From Calditrichaceae bacterium (lineage in GTDB: Bacteria; Calditrichota; Calditrichia; Calditrichales; Calditrichaceae): DNA of 6,365 nucleotides. A model generated the notes under the pieces. The model saw only the letters and a program-made list of their open reading frames with translations, searched no databases and was not told the DNA's origin. Where the stretch lies: positions 1-6,365 of the forward strand of contig JAUVIB010000194.1 in assembly GCA_030592985.1 (NCBI GenBank), read 5' to 3'. Made by a program: the position numbers and the translations under genes. Each line of letters starts with the position of its first letter. Position 1 is the stretch's first letter. Positions 4,827 to 6,365 of this stretch are shown here, piece by piece.

Positions 4827-6365
4827 ATGAAAAAGTTATTTCAATTATTTATGGTAATATCCTTACTGTTTATCATGGTATCTTTGTCCTATTCCGTTGA
4901 TATAAAAGGTGTTGTGAAAGATGCTGAAACCGATGCCGCACTTGCCGGAGTAAATGTCTTCATCGAGAGCAGCAATGCAGGAACGACATCAGATAATGAA
5001 GGATATTTTAGTCTGTCTTACGAAACTGAAAAAGAATTCACCCTTACGATCAGTTATGTTGGCTATCGTACTGCCGCAATTTCATTAAATCCCATGGATG
5101 ATTTAACCCGCTTAGAAATTGAGTTATCCGAAGATGTTTTTGAAAGTGAAGAAATTGTTGTTACCGGTATTGCTTCAAGAACTTCTAAAGACGTAGCAGA
5201 GGTGGCAATATCCCGAGTTAAAGCATCTGAATATACTCAAATACAACCCTATCAAAGTATGACACAGTTGGTCACCGGCAAGGCGGCCGGTGTTCAGTTA
5301 AAGTCTACTTCAGGTAATGTGGGCGGTAGTATTCGTTTCTTTATGCGTTCCGGAGGAGGGCTTAACGGTGATGAACAACCGATAATTTATATTGATGGTG
5401 TGCGAATTGATAATACCGATTTTACCGGCAGATATACTTCCGGTGGACAGGATATGAGCATATTAGCCAATCTAAATCCTGAGGATATTGAAAATATTGA
5501 GATTTTAAAGGGACCTGCAAGCGCAGCTTCTTACGGAACAAGCGGTTCGAATGGTGTTGTTTTAATCACTACTAAAAAGGGTAAACTAATTCCGGGGATA
5601 GGAAAGAATATTTCTTTAGATTATCGCTATCTTTCCGGTATGAATACACAATCCTATGAATATAAAGATGAAGATTTTATAACAGCACAGGATGCTAATA
5701 ATGTATTCAGAGACGGCAGGATAAACCAACATACAATTAGCGCATCCGGAGGAAGCTCTGCTTTAAGGTACTATGTTGCTTTTGATAATCGTGATGAAGA
5801 TGGAATACTGCGAAATAATTATATGCACAGAAAAAGTTTTCGCGCAAATATCAATGCCTTTCCCAATGAAAAGATTAGCTTAAAAGTCAACGCCGGATAT
5901 ACAATTTCTGACTTAGCGCGTCCCCAAAACGATAACAATATTTTGGGTTACCTCGGTAATACACTTTTATTTTCTGTACCCTATATGTTTACCGATAGTC
6001 TGTCTGTAGAAAATATTACCGATACGCATCATAATAATCAATTCATTGGTTCAGTACAACTCACATACACACCAATTACCAATCTGGAGTTTATGGCCGG
6101 AGCCGGGGTTGATAATTATAACTGGCGTCAGGATAAATCCTTTCCTCCGGATTTACCCTATCCCACAGTCGATCAGGGACAAAGAAGTATTTATAATCGT
6201 CAGAACCGTCAGTTGACTTATGATCTAAATGCTCGTTATAGTTATAATATTATTCCGAAATTGAGAGCTATATCTATACTTGGAGCACAGATATTTGAGA
6301 GGAAGCTTCAAACATCCTATTCTCAAAGCGAAGATTTTGATACGGAACTGATGACGGATATCGGC
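4827..6365 (+). CDS. SusC/RagA-like TonB-linked outer-membrane receptor (3' end beyond window)
   Basis: The first 513 codons are open to the window edge; family members usually have about 900-1100 residues, so roughly half is visible. Residues 1-23 (MKKLFQLFMVISLLFIMV, then SLSYS) are a signal peptide. Residues about 25-100 are a carboxypeptidase-regulatory-like domain (GVNVFIESSNAGTTSDNEGY, then TISYVGY). EEIVVTG (108-114) leads into the plug domain (about 120-252), which shows PIIYIDGVRID (185-195) and NPEDIENIEILKGPASAASYG (217-237) ending in GVVLITTKKGK (243-253). The rest is beta-barrel with alternating aromatic strands. The protein imports glycans, peptides or other large nutrients through the outer membrane using TonB energy, normally with a SusD-type lipoprotein encoded immediately downstream, outside this window. 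The substrate cannot be read from this part. The start is set by ATG with GGGAGG upstream. Confidence 0.97.
   Translation, partial: MKKLFQLFMVISLLFIMVSLSYSVDIKGVVKDAETDAALAGVNVFIESSNAGTTSDNEGYFSLSYETEKEFTLTISYVGYRTAAISLNPMDDLTRLEIELSEDVFESEEIVVTGIASRTSKDVAEVAISRVKASEYTQIQPYQSMTQLVTGKAAGVQLKSTSGNVGGSIRFFMRSGGGLNGDEQPIIYIDGVRIDNTDFTGRYTSGGQDMSILANLNPEDIENIEILKGPASAASYGTSGSNGVVLITTKKGKLIPGIGKNISLDYRYLSGMNTQSYEYKDEDFITAQDANNVFRDGRINQHTISASGGSSALRYYVAFDNRDEDGILRNNYMHRKSFRANINAFPNEKISLKVNAGYTISDLARPQNDNNILGYLGNTLLFSVPYMFTDSLSVENITDTHHNNQFIGSVQLTYTPITNLEFMAGAGVDNYNWRQDKSFPPDLPYPTVDQGQRSIYNRQNRQLTYDLNARYSYNIIPKLRAISILGAQIFERKLQTSYSQSEDFDTELMTDIG

Noticed and set aside
1..6365. CRISPR array, tRNA or rRNA genes
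   Set aside because: No regularly spaced identical repeats and no cloverleaf or rRNA-like stretches were found; the repeats present are paired or degenerate and irregularly spaced.

Overview
The window looks like an AT-rich chromosomal accessory region from a Gram-negative member of the Bacteroidota / Ignavibacteriota / wider FCB group. The evidence is a SusC/RagA-type TonB-linked outer-membrane receptor, a FISUMP-domain lipoprotein, a GxxExxY-family protein, and many degenerate intergenic palindromes. Two genes, the TIR-like gene and the SusC-like gene, have clear Shine-Dalgarno sequences. That fits an Ignavibacteria-like or deep-branching lineage better than classical Bacteroidia, but the assignment is inference.

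Layout. Bases 1-600 hold no credible gene, only palindromic repeats and one tiny ORF. From 601 to 3584 everything coding is on the minus strand: a frameshifted, 5'-truncated remnant tentatively related to LPP20-like lipoproteins (601-985); a GxxExxY PD-(D/E)XK-fold protein (1209-1586) flanked by 73-bp direct repeats; a FISUMP lipoprotein (1834-2565); and a standalone protein with a C-terminal TIR-like domain of the CBASS/Pycsar-effector type (2751-3584). About 1.24 kb without a protein gene follows. It contains three consecutive hairpins ending in a textbook intrinsic terminator (4047-4148), which I propose as a small RNA, and then decayed repeats. The window closes with the first 513 codons of a plus-strand SusC-like receptor (4827 to the edge).

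Function. The genes do not form one pathway. The SusC-like receptor probably heads a nutrient-uptake operon whose SusD partner would lie beyond the right edge. The TIR-like gene is a plausible single-gene stress or anti-phage effector, with no cyclase or other partner in view. The GxxExxY gene and its repeats look like a dispersed repeat unit that landed in, and truncated, the LPP20-like gene. The items most worth checking are the structured RNA candidate, the GxxExxY/repeat unit, and the N-terminal region of the TIR-like protein.
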